A DNA stretch of 64,000 nucleotides from Oryzomicrobium terrae (GCF_008274805.1 NZ_CP022579.1:1240001-1304000), one strand, 5' to 3'. Counted from the stretch's first letter, positions 51,409 through 61,306 are shown. Translations and numbers: made by a program. The notes: generated from the sequence alone by a model not told the origin.

Positions 51409-52188
51409 TCAAGCGGCGAGGAAATCCACCAGGGCCTGGGTGAAGGCCTCGGCCTGCTCCCAGTTGGAGATGTGGGAGGCGTCCAGTTCGACGTAGCGGG
51501 CGTCGGGGACGGCGGCTGCCAGTTCCTGGCCTTGCTGCGGCGTGGCCGCCAGGTCGTGGGTGCCGGCGATGACCAGGGTGGGGGCGGCGATGCGGCCCAC
51601 CTGGTCGCGCAGGTCGGCGTCGCGCAGGGCGGCGCAGTTGCCGTTGTAGCCGGCCTCCGGGGTACGGCGCAGCATGTCCACCAGCTGGCGGGTCTGCACC
51701 GGCGCCCGGGCGCGGAAATCGGCGGTGAGCCAGCGTTCCACCAGGGCCGGGGCCATGGCGTCCAGGCCGTTCTCGCCCACGGCGGCGATGCGGGTCGCCC
51801 AGCCGTCGGCGGAGCCGATGCGGGCGGCGGTATTGCACAGCACCAGCTTGTTCACCCGCTGCGGGTGGGCCAGGGCCAGTTGCATGCCGGTGGGGCCGCC
51901 CATGGAGAGGCCGCAGAAGTGGGCCCGTTCGATCTTCAGGTGGTCGAGCAGGCCGGCCACGTCGTCGGCCAGCTGGGCGAAGGTGTACTCGCCGGCGGGG
52001 ATCGACGACTTGCCGTGGCCCCGGGTGTCATAGCGCACCACCCGGAAGCGTTCGGCCAGGGCCGGCAGCTGGGGCGCCCACATGTCGGCGTTGGTACCCA
52101 GGGAATTGGACAGGACGAGGGCGGGGGCGTCGGCCGGGCCGTCCTCCACGTAGTAGAGGCGCGTTGCGCCGAGGTCTGCGTAGGGCAT
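51409..52188 (-). CDS. pcaD: 3-oxoadipate enol-lactonase
   Basis: Hydrolyses 3-oxoadipate enol-lactone to 3-oxoadipate in the beta-ketoadipate pathway. It has 259 residues, normal for PcaD. Signatures are LSNSLGTNADMWAPQLPALA, RYDTRGHGKSSIPAGEYT, nucleophile GLSMGG with Ser95, GTHDLAATP and DASHISNWEQAEAF around the catalytic His. It is the last gene of catC-yciI-pcaD. Confidence 0.94.
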   Translation of the reverse strand: MPYADLGATRLYYVEDGPADAPALVLSNSLGTNADMWAPQLPALAERFRVVRYDTRGHGKSSIPAGEYTFAQLADDVAGLLDHLKIERAHFCGLSMGGPTGMQLALAHPQRVNKLVLCNTAARIGSADGWATRIAAVGENGLDAMAPALVERWLTADFRARAPVQTRQLVDMLRRTPEAGYNGNCAALRDADLRDQVGRIAAPTLVIAGTHDLAATPQQGQELAAAVPDARYVELDASHISNWEQAEAFTQALVDFLAA

Positions 52189-52204
52189 GGAATTCCTTGG
52201 CGGG

Positions 52205-52501
52205 TCAGAGGTAGCAGCGGCCGTCGACGTAGGCCTTGCGCCAGCGGGTGATGGTCACCCGGGCGAACAGGTCCGCCGCCGAGAAGGGGTCGGCGGCGAT
52301 CAGCCGTTCCGCCGCTTCCCGGCTGTCCACATCGACCACGTACAGGCCGCCGCCGGCATCGCTGCCGTCGTCGTTGAGCTTCGCGCCACAGGACAGCAGC
52401 AGATGCTTGTGGCGGTCGAGGAACTCCAGGTGGGCCGGGCGGTGCTGCTGGCGCACCTGGGCGTGGCCCGGCTTGTCCCAGGTTTCGATGATATAGGGCA
52501 T
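52205..52501 (-). CDS. YciI-family protein in the muconolactone-branch operon
   Basis: A 98-residue ferredoxin-fold-like protein. RPAHLEFLDRHKHLLLSCGA and AERLIAADPFSAADLFARVT fit the YciI/DUF4286-like pattern. Members have been described in catechol and chlorocatechol gene clusters, where one can have dehalogenating or lactone-related activity. It is placed between catC and pcaD with short gaps (31 and 16 bases), so it probably belongs to the same pathway. The reaction is unknown here. Confidence 0.85.
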   Translation of the reverse strand: MPYIIETWDKPGHAQVRQQHRPAHLEFLDRHKHLLLSCGAKLNDDGSDAGGGLYVVDVDSREAAERLIAADPFSAADLFARVTITRWRKAYVDGRCYL

Positions 52502-52532
52502 GGCGGACGTCTCCGGCAGCAGGTCAAAGGGG

Positions 52533-52808
52533 TCAGATGGCCGAGGGGTGGCGGGCCAGGGGGGTGACCTTGATGTCCATGTAGGGGAACAGGGGCAGGG
52601 CCGAGAGCAGGTCGTGCAGCTCGTCGTTGCTGGCTACGTCGAAGATGCTGACGTTGGCGTATTCGCCGACCACGCGCCAGATGTGGGCCCAGCGGCCGTC
52701 GCGCTGCAGGGATTGGGAGTAGGCCTTTTCCTCGGCCTTGATCCGGGCGGCTTCGGCCGGGTCCATGTCGGTCGGCAGATTCACTTGCATGTGCACCATG
52801 TACAGCAT
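52533..52808 (-). CDS. catC: Muconolactone delta-isomerase
   Basis: Converts muconolactone to 3-oxoadipate enol-lactone. It has 91 residues, close to the family (about 92-96). It starts MLYMVHMQVNLPTDMDPAEA and shows RIKAEEKAYSQSLQRDGRWA and NDELHDLLSALPLFPYMDIK, the CatC hallmarks. It is the first gene of an operon with yciI and pcaD, and is separated from the upstream atoE by a terminator. Confidence 0.95.
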   Translation of the reverse strand: MLYMVHMQVNLPTDMDPAEAARIKAEEKAYSQSLQRDGRWAHIWRVVGEYANVSIFDVASNDELHDLLSALPLFPYMDIKVTPLARHPSAI

Positions 52809-52902
52809 GGGAGGTCCTTTCGGGGAGGGAAGGGCGCCGGGGCCCGGGTCGGGGACTTTACGCCCTGGCGGGGGCGGCGGCAGACAGGAAATCGGGGAAG
52901 GG

Positions 52903-52929
52903 AAAAAAACAGGCGCCGGCCGGCGCCGG
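52903..52929 (-). terminator. Rho-independent terminator of the atoE-like gene
   Basis: On the minus strand the symmetric GGCGCCGGCCGGCGCC is followed by TGTTTTTTT. It puts catC-yciI-pcaD under separate control. Confidence 0.85.
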
Positions 52930-52937
52930 ATACCGCG

Positions 52938-54281
52938 TCAGTGGCCGAGGAAACCCCAGGCGAGCACGGCGACGATGTAGATGGCACCCACCCACAGCAT
53001 CATGATCACGGTGTAACCCATGATGTCGCGCAGCTTGAGCTTGGACAGGGCCAGGGCCGGCAGGATCCAGAAGGGCTGCACCAGGTCGTTCCAGGCGTTG
53101 CCCAGCATCACCGACATGGCGGTCTGGTTGAGGGAGCTGCCGATCTCCTTGGCAGCGTCGATCATGAACGGGCCCTGAAGCATCCAGTGGCCGCCGCCGG
53201 AGGGGGCGAAGAAGTTGATCAGGAACGAGCTGATCAGGCCCCAGAAGGGCAGGCTCTGCGGCGTCGAGATGTCCACGAACACCTGGGAGATGGTGGTCAC
53301 CAGCCCGGAACCGGCCATGATCGCCATGATGCCGGCGTAGAAGGGGAACTGCAGGATGATGCCGGAGATGGTCTTCACCCCTTCGTTGAGGCGCGCCATG
53401 TAGGCGGCGGGGGTGCCCAGCAGCAGGATGCCGACGAACAGGATCGTGAAGTTGATCATGTTCAGGTCCAGGTTGCCGCCCTTGCTGAAGTGCAGGCCGA
53501 TGTAGCCCAGGCCGAACAGGCCGATCAAGAGGCTGAGCAGCCGGCTGTTGTTGAGCTTGCTTGCCAGGGTGTTCTCGGCCAGCAGACCGTCGCCGCCGCC
53601 TTCATGGCTTTCCTGGGCCTTGTCGATGTCCGGATTGACCTCCACCACGGCGTCGCCGGCCTTGGGGTGCAGCCAGGCGTTGAGCAGGGGCAGGGTGACG
53701 ATCACGGCCAGGCTGGTGAGCAGCATGGGCAGGGTGAAGATGGTCTGGCTGAGGGGGATCAGGCCCATCTGTTTTTCCATCGGGTGGCCGGCGGTGGAGA
53801 TCAGCACCGGGATGCTGGCGGACAGGCCCAGGCCGTACAGGGTGAAGCCGCTGTAGGCCGAGGCGATGATCAGCGGGTAGTGCACGCCCTTGACCTTGAG
53901 GGCCAGCTTCTTGGCGACGATGCCGCCGATGACCAGGCCGAAGCCCCAGTTCAGGTAGCTGCCGATGCCCCCCACCAGGGTGGCGACGATGATGGCGGTG
54001 CGCGGGTTGTGCACCTTGCCGACGATGCGGTTGAGCAGGCGGTCGGTAAGCGGCGCGGTGGCCAGCACGTAGCCCATGGCCAGGATCACCGCCATCTGGG
54101 TGGTGAAGGCGAGCAGGCTCCAGAAGCCCTTGCCCCAGGCGATGGTGAGAGCTTCCAGGCCCTGGCCCTCGATGGTCATGGCCATCACTGCGGTGAGCAG
54201 GGTGAGGCCAATGGCGAAGACGAAGGGGTCGGGCAGGTACTTGCGCATCAGCTCGGTGAAAAATGAGGCCAGCTTGTTCAT
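52938..54281 (-). CDS. atoE: Short-chain fatty acid transporter (AtoE family)
   Basis: A 447-residue inner-membrane protein with about 12 hydrophobic helices. It starts MNKLASFFTELMRKYLPDPF, and WGKGFWSLLAFTTQMAVILA and PFWILPALALSKLKLRDIMG match AtoE. The family moves short-chain fatty acids such as butyrate or acetoacetate. It lies between pcaF and catC, and may import a beta-oxidation-type substrate whose CoA ester feeds the CoA-transferase and thiolase; that is inference. Confidence 0.9.
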   Translation of the reverse strand: MNKLASFFTELMRKYLPDPFVFAIGLTLLTAVMAMTIEGQGLEALTIAWGKGFWSLLAFTTQMAVILAMGYVLATAPLTDRLLNRIVGKVHNPRTAIIVATLVGGIGSYLNWGFGLVIGGIVAKKLALKVKGVHYPLIIASAYSGFTLYGLGLSASIPVLISTAGHPMEKQMGLIPLSQTIFTLPMLLTSLAVIVTLPLLNAWLHPKAGDAVVEVNPDIDKAQESHEGGGDGLLAENTLASKLNNSRLLSLLIGLFGLGYIGLHFSKGGNLDLNMINFTILFVGILLLGTPAAYMARLNEGVKTISGIILQFPFYAGIMAIMAGSGLVTTISQVFVDISTPQSLPFWGLISSFLINFFAPSGGGHWMLQGPFMIDAAKEIGSSLNQTAMSVMLGNAWNDLVQPFWILPALALSKLKLRDIMGYTVIMMLWVGAIYIVAVLAWGFLGH

Positions 54282-54420
54282 ACAGTCTCCAATTTACTTT
54301 TAACTATCCAACCCTAGGGGTGTGATTCCACGGCCGGGAATTGGCTCCCGGCGCCGGGAAATGCGTCACCTCTGACGGGTGCTTGGCTGAAAAAAACGGT
54401 GCGTGTTCGATCGCTGGCGG

Positions 54421-55626
<1,206 letters not shown>

Positions 55627-55660
55627 GGGTCTCCTTGTCGTTGTTCTCTGGGGGGGAGGG

Positions 55661-56305
55661 TCAGGCGCCGGCATCCACCAGGGGCACGGGCACCAGGGCC
55701 TGCAGGTCGGCGAAGCTCAGGCCGTCCACCCGCTCGCGCACCAGCAGACCGTCGCGGGTGATGTCGATCACCGCCACGTCGGTGTACAGGCGGTTGACGC
55801 AGCCGATGCCGGTGAGGGGGTAGGTGCAGTACTCGACCAGCTTGCTCTGGCCGGTCTTGGTCAGCAGTTCCATCATCACGAACACCTGCTTGGCGCCGAT
55901 GGCCAGGTCCATGGCCCCGCCCACGGCGGGGATGGCGTCCGGAGCGCCGGTATGCCAGTTGGCCAGGTCGCCCGTGGCCGAAACCTGGAAGGCGCCGAGG
56001 ACGCAGATGTCCAGGTGGCCGCCGCGCATCATGGCGAAGGAGTCGCCGTGGTGGAAAAAGCAGCCCCCCTGAAGCAGGGTCACCGGCTCCTTGCCGGCGT
56101 TGATCAGCTCCGGGTCTTCCTGGCCGGGGGCCGGGGCCGGGCCCATGCCGAGCAGGCCGTTCTCGCTGTGCAGGAAGATGTCCCGGTCGGCGGGCAGGTA
56201 GTTGGCCACCTTGGTGGGCAGGCCGATACCCAGGTTGACGTAGGCCCCTTCGGGAATGTCGCGGGCCACCCGGGCGGCCATTTCGTTGCGATTGAGTCGA
56301 TTCAT
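55661..56305 (-). CDS. pcaJ: 3-oxoadipate CoA-transferase subunit B
   Basis: Small subunit of succinyl-CoA:3-oxoadipate CoA-transferase, 214 residues. The catalytic Glu48 lies in FLHSENGLLGMG; VNLGIGLPTKVANYL and CYTYPLTG-like CTYPLTGIGCVNRLYTD are typical. It starts 14 bases after pcaI. Confidence 0.94.
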   Translation of the reverse strand: MNRLNRNEMAARVARDIPEGAYVNLGIGLPTKVANYLPADRDIFLHSENGLLGMGPAPAPGQEDPELINAGKEPVTLLQGGCFFHHGDSFAMMRGGHLDICVLGAFQVSATGDLANWHTGAPDAIPAVGGAMDLAIGAKQVFVMMELLTKTGQSKLVEYCTYPLTGIGCVNRLYTDVAVIDITRDGLLVRERVDGLSFADLQALVPVPLVDAGA

Positions 56306-56319
56306 GGCGTGGCTCCGGG

Positions 56320-57000
56320 TCAGCAGGCGGCGGTAGCGGTGGCGGTGGCCACCACGCGTTGGACGAAGATGCCCGGGGTGATCACGCCTTCCGGATCCAG
56401 CTCGCCCAACTCGGCCAGTTCGTCGACCTGGGCGATGGTGCAGGCCGCCGCGGTGGCCATGATCGGGCCGAAGTTGCGCGCCGCCTTGCGGTACACCAGG
56501 TTGCCCCAGCGGTCGCCGCGGTGGGCCTTGATCAGGGCGAAGTCGGCGCGAATCGGGTACTCCAGCACGTAGTTGCGTTCGCCGATGCGACGGGTTTCCT
56601 TGCCCTCGGCGAGCAGGGTGCCGTAGCCGGTGGGGGTGAAGATGGCGCCCAGACCGGCGCCGGCGGCCTGGATGCGGGCCGCCAGGTTGCCCTGGGGCAC
56701 CAGTTCCAGCTCGATCTCGCCGGCCTGGTAGAGGGCATCGAACACCTGGGAGTCGGCCTGGCGGGGGAAGGAACAGATGATCTTTTTCACCCGCTTGGCC
56801 TTGAGCAGGGCGGCCAGGCCGGTTTCGCCGTTGCCGGCGTTGTTGTTGACGATGGTCAGGTCGCGGGCGCCCTGGGCGATCAGGGCATCGATCAGGTGGT
56901 TCGGCATCCCGGCCGTACCGAAGCCGCCGATCATGACGGTGGCGCCGTCATGGATGTCGGCCACGGCCGCATCCAGGGATGAAACGATCTTGTCGATCAT
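56320..57000 (-). CDS. pcaI: 3-oxoadipate CoA-transferase subunit A
   Basis: Large-side subunit, 226 residues from ATG 57000. It carries GATVMIGGFGTAGMPNHLID and LTIVNNNAGNGETGLAALLK with ICSFPRQADSQVFDALYQAG, as in PcaI/CatI. The frame is open for 36 more codons upstream, but those lie over the operator region and are not used. It is first in pcaIJF and divergent from pcaR. Confidence 0.93.
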   Translation of the reverse strand: MIDKIVSSLDAAVADIHDGATVMIGGFGTAGMPNHLIDALIAQGARDLTIVNNNAGNGETGLAALLKAKRVKKIICSFPRQADSQVFDALYQAGEIELELVPQGNLAARIQAAGAGLGAIFTPTGYGTLLAEGKETRRIGERNYVLEYPIRADFALIKAHRGDRWGNLVYRKAARNFGPIMATAAACTIAQVDELAELGELDPEGVITPGIFVQRVVATATATAAC

Positions 57001-57074
57001 GGTCTCGCTTGCTGGTTCTCCCCTGCGGGGAGACCTCCTATGGGTGATGAAGGACGAACGTGCGACGATCTTTT

Positions 57075-57294
57075 GTGCGATAACCGCACGTAGATTCGTA
57101 TTTCGCACAAAGTCTAGGAGGGCGAATGCAGCAGCGTCAATGGCGATAATCGAAATATTGTTCGATTATCGAACGTACAAAACTGGTGCGCTGCACCATC
57201 GGTCCTGGGTGTTGTCGCCTGGAATCCAGGGAAGGGAGGGGCAAGGCGCAGCCCAGGCGTGCGCGATAATCGTTGGCTTGTGCGATATTCGGAT
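57075..57294. promoter_or_regulatory. PcaR-type operator cluster between pcaI and pcaR
   Basis: Four related 15-base sites occur: GTGCGATAACCGCAC (57075-57089, perfect palindrome), GTTCGATTATCGAAC (57160-57174, perfect), GCGCGATAATCGTTG (57261-57275) and GTGCGATATTCGGAT (57280-57294). They match the GTTCGATAATCGCAC form of IclR/PcaR-family operators and suit divergent control of both promoters. Confidence 0.7.
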
Positions 57295-57391
57295 AGTTGG
57301 TTATGCTGATCGCTTGATGGCTGCCCCGGGCACCCGCCGGCTCCCGGCGCCGGCACCCGGGCAGCCGCGAGAGCCACTGGAACCGAGCCCC

Positions 57392-58240
57392 ATGCACAAC
57401 ACTCCCCCCGCCTCCGACGACCTGCCCGACGCCGCCGGCGACGAGGCCGCCGCCACGCCGGCCGACGACATCTCGGCCCAGGCCGGCGATCCCAACTTCA
57501 TGGCGTCCCTGGCCCGGGGGCTGGCGGTGATCGAGGCCTTCTCGCCGCAGCGGCGGCAGATGTCGATCTCCCAGATCAGCCAGAAGACCGGCATTCCCCG
57601 GGCTGCCGTGCGCCGCTGCCTGTACACCCTGGCCAAGCTCGGTTTCGTCAGCGCCGAGGACGGGCGCAACTTCGCCCTGCGCCCGCGCATCCTGTCCCTG
57701 GGCCACGCTTACCTGGCCTCCACGCCCCTGGCCAAGGCGGCCCAGCCGGTGCTGCGCGACGTCAGCAACCGGCTGCACGAGTCCAGCTCCATCGCCATCC
57801 TGGACGGGGACGAGATCCTCTACATCGCCCGGGCGTCCACCTCCCGGATCATGACCATCGACCTGGATATCGGCAGCCGCCTGCCGGCGGTCTATACCTC
57901 CATGGGCCGGGTGCTGCTCGCCCACCTGCCCGAGGACGAGCGCGAAGCCTGCCTGGGCCGGGCCAAGCTGATCCAGTACACCGCCCACACCCTGATGACC
58001 GTGGAGGCCCTGCGGACCGAGCTGGCCCGGGTGCGCGCCCAGGGCTATGCCGTCATCGACCAGGAACTGGAAATCGGCCTGCGCTCCATCGCCGTGCCGA
58101 TCGCCGCGCCGGACGGCAAGGTGGTGGCGGCCATCAACGTGGGTCTCCAGGCCGCCCGGGTGTCGGTGGCGGAAATGGAGGAACGCATCCTGCCGGTGCT
58201 GCGCGACGCGGCCGCCGAACTGGCCCTGCTGTTGGCCTGA
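57392..58240 (+). CDS. pcaR: IclR-family regulator of beta-ketoadipate genes (PcaR type)
   Basis: A 282-residue regulator. The N-terminal winged helix is ARGLAVIEAFSPQRRQMSIS, QKTGIPRAAVRRCLYTLAKL, and the effector domain carries GRVLLAHLPEDEREACLG and AQGYAVIDQELEIGLRSIAV, all PcaR/PobR-like. It is preceded by a 35-residue Asp/Ala-rich leader. The ATG at 57392 is the likely start. It faces pcaIJF across the operator cluster and probably responds to 3-oxoadipate. Confidence 0.93.
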   Translation: MHNTPPASDDLPDAAGDEAAATPADDISAQAGDPNFMASLARGLAVIEAFSPQRRQMSISQISQKTGIPRAAVRRCLYTLAKLGFVSAEDGRNFALRPRILSLGHAYLASTPLAKAAQPVLRDVSNRLHESSSIAILDGDEILYIARASTSRIMTIDLDIGSRLPAVYTSMGRVLLAHLPEDEREACLGRAKLIQYTAHTLMTVEALRTELARVRAQGYAVIDQELEIGLRSIAVPIAAPDGKVVAAINVGLQAARVSVAEMEERILPVLRDAAAELALLLA

Positions 58241-58264
58241 TACGCGCTCCGCTACGTCGGGACG

Positions 58265-58310
58265 CACAACGCAAAAGCGCCGGGGAAGTCCCCGGCGCTT
58301 TTGCGTTGTG
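58265..58310. terminator. Strong bidirectional terminator between pcaR and the ABM gene
   Basis: Two 21-base arms pair perfectly: CACAACGCAAAAGCG-CCGGGG on the left and its complement at 58290-58310, with loop AAGT. The stem's own A and T runs serve both directions. Confidence 0.85.
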
Positions 58311-58337
58311 GCGGCGCGGCAAGAGCGTGCGGCGGGA

Positions 58338-58640
58338 TCAGTCGGCCAGGCCGGCGGCTGCCAGCAGGTCGCCCTGAACGAGCCGGGGCGGGACTGCGAG
58401 TAGGGTCTCGAAGCGGGCCAGGGCCGCCTGGAGCGGCGGCGAGGCCAGGTGGGCAGAACAGGCCGCATCGTCCCGGTACAGCTCGTAGACGATGAAGCCG
58501 TGGGGCACGTCGCGGCGGCGGTGCACCGCGTAGGCCCGGTTGCCCGGCTCCTGGACGGTGCTTCGCACCAGGTCGCGCAGGATGGCTTCGACGGCGGCAT
58601 CGCTGTCGGGGCGGGCGGTCAGTTCGGCGAGCAGCAGCAT
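58338..58640 (-). CDS. ABM-family small monooxygenase-like protein
   Basis: A 100-residue ferredoxin-fold protein of the antibiotic-biosynthesis-monooxygenase family (YgiN-like). LLLAELTARPDSDAAVEAIL and HGFIVYELYRDDAACSAHLA show the pattern. It lies 9 bases after the AraC gene stop on the same strand. Members oxidise quinols or small phenols without cofactor, but the substrate here is unknown. Confidence 0.85.
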   Translation of the reverse strand: MLLLAELTARPDSDAAVEAILRDLVRSTVQEPGNRAYAVHRRRDVPHGFIVYELYRDDAACSAHLASPPLQAALARFETLLAVPPRLVQGDLLAAAGLAD

Positions 58641-58649
58641 GGAGGCTCC

Positions 58650-59837
58650 TTATCGTGAGGTGGGGGAAGGAGCCGCCAGGATGCCCGCCGACGAGCCGGG
58701 CGGATTGTAAAAATGCGTCCCGCTGGCCAGCAGCGTCCGGTACTGGCCCGGGGTCAGGCCGGCCAGGGCGCGGAAGTCGCGGATGCAGTGGGCCTGGTCG
58801 TAGTAGCCCAGGGCCAGGGCTGTGTCGGTGAGGGAGGCGTCGGGCGCCAGGGCCAGGCGGCGGGCAGTCTTTTGCAGCCGCACCAGGCGCTTCCAGGCCA
58901 CCGGGGCGAGGCCGGTGAGGGCGCCGACGCGCCGCTCCAGCTGGCGCCGGCCCAGGTCCAGGTCGGCGGCCAGGCGCGCGATGCCGGCCGCCGCGTTCCC
59001 GTCATCGTGGGCGCCATGCCCATCGCCCGCGCCGGCCGGCGACTGGCGGTAGAGCCGCGCCACCGCGGTTTCGGCCAGGGCATCCAGGGCGTCGGCACGC
59101 AGCCGGGCGCGCAGGAAGGCCTGCAGCAAGGCGGCCCGGGCGGGCAGGGACGGGGTTTCCGCCAGCCGCACCGCCAGGTGCGCGCCGGCCGGCCCCCACA
59201 GGTCGCCGGGGGTGAGGAAGGCATCGGCCAGTTCGGCCCCGGGGATGGCGGTGAAGCGGTGCACCATGCCGGCGCGAAAGCGCACGGCGATGAAATCGAC
59301 CCGGGGCGCCGGCAGCAATTGCACGGTGCGGCGGCGCAGGGCGAACAGGTGGGCACCGGGCAGCGTCTGGGCGGGGGGCATGACACTTGCCGACACCGCT
59401 CCCGTATTCAGCCCCGTATTCAGCCCTGTATTCGCTCCCATTTCTGCTCCCGGATGTCCCACCGCCAGTGCGGGGGCGTGCATACCGGGCGGGGTGCTCG
59501 GCAATGGGGGCGGACAGGGATATTCCACCGCTCCGGCCCGGGTAGCGGCGCCAGGGGCCAGCGACGGGGGGGGGCCCTCCGTCGGATCGAAGGCTGCGGC
59601 GGAAAACGGCGTGTCGCGGTGGAAATAAACCTCGGCGCCGGCTCCGGGCAGCAGCAGCGGCAGGGCAAGGTCCTGGCCGTGGGGCTGAGAGCGGTGCTGA
59701 GGGCGGGGCCGGACGGGAGCCGGCTCCCGGTCCGCGCCCGGCGCCGGGTGTTCCGGGTATTCGGGGTATTGCCAGCCCCAGAAGCGGTCAATGAAGGGCC
59801 GCAGGTCCGGGTCGGGGCGCAGGTGGAAGACGCGCAT
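58650..59837 (-). CDS. AraC-family transcriptional regulator with low-complexity insert
   Basis: A 395-residue regulator. The N-terminal domain (MRVFHLRPDPDLRPFIDRFW) is that of the DUF6597 AraC subgroup, and the C-terminal AraC helix-turn-helix spans about 285-385 with QLERRVGALTGLAPVAWKRL, LALGYYDQAHCIRDFRALAG. Between them lie Pro/Gly-rich stretches and an NTGLNTGLNTG tandem repeat. The regulator is unusually long, mostly because of these inserts. It is followed by the ABM gene, its probable target, in the same direction. Confidence 0.85.
   Translation of the reverse strand: MRVFHLRPDPDLRPFIDRFWGWQYPEYPEHPAPGADREPAPVRPRPQHRSQPHGQDLALPLLLPGAGAEVYFHRDTPFSAAAFDPTEGPPPSLAPGAATRAGAVEYPCPPPLPSTPPGMHAPALAVGHPGAEMGANTGLNTGLNTGAVSASVMPPAQTLPGAHLFALRRRTVQLLPAPRVDFIAVRFRAGMVHRFTAIPGAELADAFLTPGDLWGPAGAHLAVRLAETPSLPARAALLQAFLRARLRADALDALAETAVARLYRQSPAGAGDGHGAHDDGNAAAGIARLAADLDLGRRQLERRVGALTGLAPVAWKRLVRLQKTARRLALAPDASLTDTALALGYYDQAHCIRDFRALAGLTPGQYRTLLASGTHFYNPPGSSAGILAAPSPTSR
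59401..59436 (-). repeat. Three 12-base tandem repeats inside the AraC-type gene
   Basis: On the plus strand CCCGTATTCAGC occurs three times head to tail, the last copy changed to CCTGTATTCGCT. It gives the NTGL repeats in the protein; gain or loss of a unit keeps the frame. Confidence 0.85.
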
Positions 59838-59855
59838 CGGGTTCGTCCGGCGCGG

Positions 59856-60500
59856 TCAGGCGGCCGGGGGGGCGGCCCCTGGCGTGGTGGGGGGCGCAGG
59901 GGAGGCCTGCGTGGTCGGGGCAATGCTCCACCCGGCGGTGAGGGCCGTGGCGGCGGCCCGGGCGGCGGCGGCGAAGGGGGCGATGCTGCCCACCTGGCCA
60001 GCGACGATGATGCCCTCGCCGAGGAGGAACACCGCCTGGGCGTTCTGTTCCGGCGCCGGCGCACCGCCTTCGCCCAGGGCCTGGGCGAGGAATTCCAGCA
60101 CCAGGCGTTTGTGCTCCCAGGCCAGGCGGTGGATCGGGTCGTCGGCGCTGGCGTATTCGGCCGAGGCGTTGATGAAGGCGCAGCCGCAGAAATCGTGTTC
60201 GCCGGCCCAGGCGAGCAGGAAGTCCAGGTAGGCCCTGGCCCGGGCGGCGGCCAAGGCCCCCGGCGGACTGCCGGCGGCCACCTTGGCGCCGTGCACCGCC
60301 CGCTCCATACGGGCGCGGAAGTCCTCGTCGCGCAGGCGCAGGGCGGCCAGCACTAGGGCTTCCTTGGTGGGGAAGTGGTTGTAGAGGGTCTTCTTGGTGA
60401 CCCCGGCCTCCCGGGCCAGCTGGTCCACCCCGGTGGCGTGGAAGCCTTGCCGGTAGAAGAGGCGCAGGGCGGTTTCGACGAGTTGGGGGCGTTTGCTCAT
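59856..60500 (-). CDS. TetR-family transcriptional regulator
   Basis: A 214-residue repressor. The DNA-binding helices are MSKRPQLVETALRLFYRQGF, GVDQLAREAGVTKKTLYNHF, and the ligand domain contains DEDFRARMERAV and CGCAFINASAEYA. The ATG at 60500 is preferred over 60536 because it fits the family N-terminus. Operators lie between it and the HPP gene it probably controls. The C-terminus is Ala/Pro-rich. Confidence 0.9.
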   Translation of the reverse strand: MSKRPQLVETALRLFYRQGFHATGVDQLAREAGVTKKTLYNHFPTKEALVLAALRLRDEDFRARMERAVHGAKVAAGSPPGALAAARARAYLDFLLAWAGEHDFCGCAFINASAEYASADDPIHRLAWEHKRLVLEFLAQALGEGGAPAPEQNAQAVFLLGEGIIVAGQVGSIAPFAAAARAAATALTAGWSIAPTTQASPAPPTTPGAAPPAA

Positions 60501-60610
60501 ATACCGAACGGTACACCTAATCACCGCAACCAACATAGTGGTTGTTCTACTAGTGGTTGAAAAAGTAAACAGATCGGTTTAGTTTATATATACCGATCGG
60601 TTTACTTTTG
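60501..60610. promoter_or_regulatory. TetR operator region between tetR and the HPP gene
   Basis: AAAAGTAAACAGATCGG (60561-60577) and CCGATCGGTTTACTTTT (60593-60609) form an inverted repeat around TTTAGTTTATATATA. The CCGATCGG core is itself a palindrome. A related TACCGAACGGTA lies at 60502-60513, next to the tetR start. AT-rich -10-like sequence lies between the arms. Confidence 0.6.
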
Positions 60611-60660
60611 TGTCCAACATACCTTTCACCTCACCCCCGCCTTTCAACCACATCATTCAC

Positions 60661-60700
60661 ATCAACCCAGCTCAACCCAGCTCAACCCAGCTCAACGCAG
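60661..60700 (+). repeat. Four 10-base tandem repeats upstream of the HPP gene
   Basis: Repeated CTCAACCCAG-type units (ATCAACCCAG, CTCAACCCAG twice, CTCAACGCAG). They lie in the untranslated leader about 100 bases ahead of the HPP start. Confidence 0.85.
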
Positions 60701-60796
60701 ATCGATCGCCGCGCTAGCCGCCGGGGCCGGGAAGTCCGCTCCCGATCCCGGTGGCCCGGTCAGCGCTGCCTGCCTTCACCCACTTGGAGATTACCC

Positions 60797-61306
60797 ATGT
60801 CGCGCCTGTTGTCCCTCCGCCTCCCCCGTTCCGCGGCCCCGGCGGCGCCTGCCCCCTTCGCCATCCTGGCTTCCATGGCCGGCGCCTTGCTCGCCATCGG
60901 CGCTGCCGGGGCCTTGTCCCAGTGGTCCGGCGCCCCCTGGCTGATGGCGCCCCTGGGGGCCAGTTGCGTGCTCGCCTTCGGTCTGCCCGACAGCCCCCTG
61001 GCCCAGCCGCGCAGCATCGTCGGCGGCCATCTGATTGCCGCCCTGGTGGGTCTGCTGGTGCTGTGGGGATTGGGCGATGCCTGGTGGTCCGCCGCCCTGG
61101 CGGTGGCCCTGGCCCTGGGGGCGATGCAGCTGACCCGCACGGTTCACGCTCCGGCTGGGGCCAACCCCCTGGTGGTGATGGCGGCCCATCCGCCGGCCCA
61201 CTTCCTGGTCACCCCGGTGCTGCTCGGCGCCTTGGTGGTGGTGGTCTGCGCCCTGATGGTGAACAACCTGCGCCAGCGCGGAAGCTATCCCCGGTATTGG
61301 CTGTAA
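60797..61306 (+). CDS. HPP-family integral membrane protein
   Basis: A 169-residue protein with four to five hydrophobic helices and the HPP signature: LMAPLGASCVLAFGLPDSPL and LTRTVHAPAGANPLVVMAAH, where the family name motif is the His-Pro-Pro near HPPAHF. Some members transport nitrite into plastids; bacterial ones are uncharacterised. The ATG at 60797 follows GGAGATT. It is divergent from tetR, which probably represses it. Confidence 0.88.
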   Translation: MSRLLSLRLPRSAAPAAPAPFAILASMAGALLAIGAAGALSQWSGAPWLMAPLGASCVLAFGLPDSPLAQPRSIVGGHLIAALVGLLVLWGLGDAWWSAALAVALALGAMQLTRTVHAPAGANPLVVMAAHPPAHFLVTPVLLGALVVVVCALMVNNLRQRGSYPRYWL

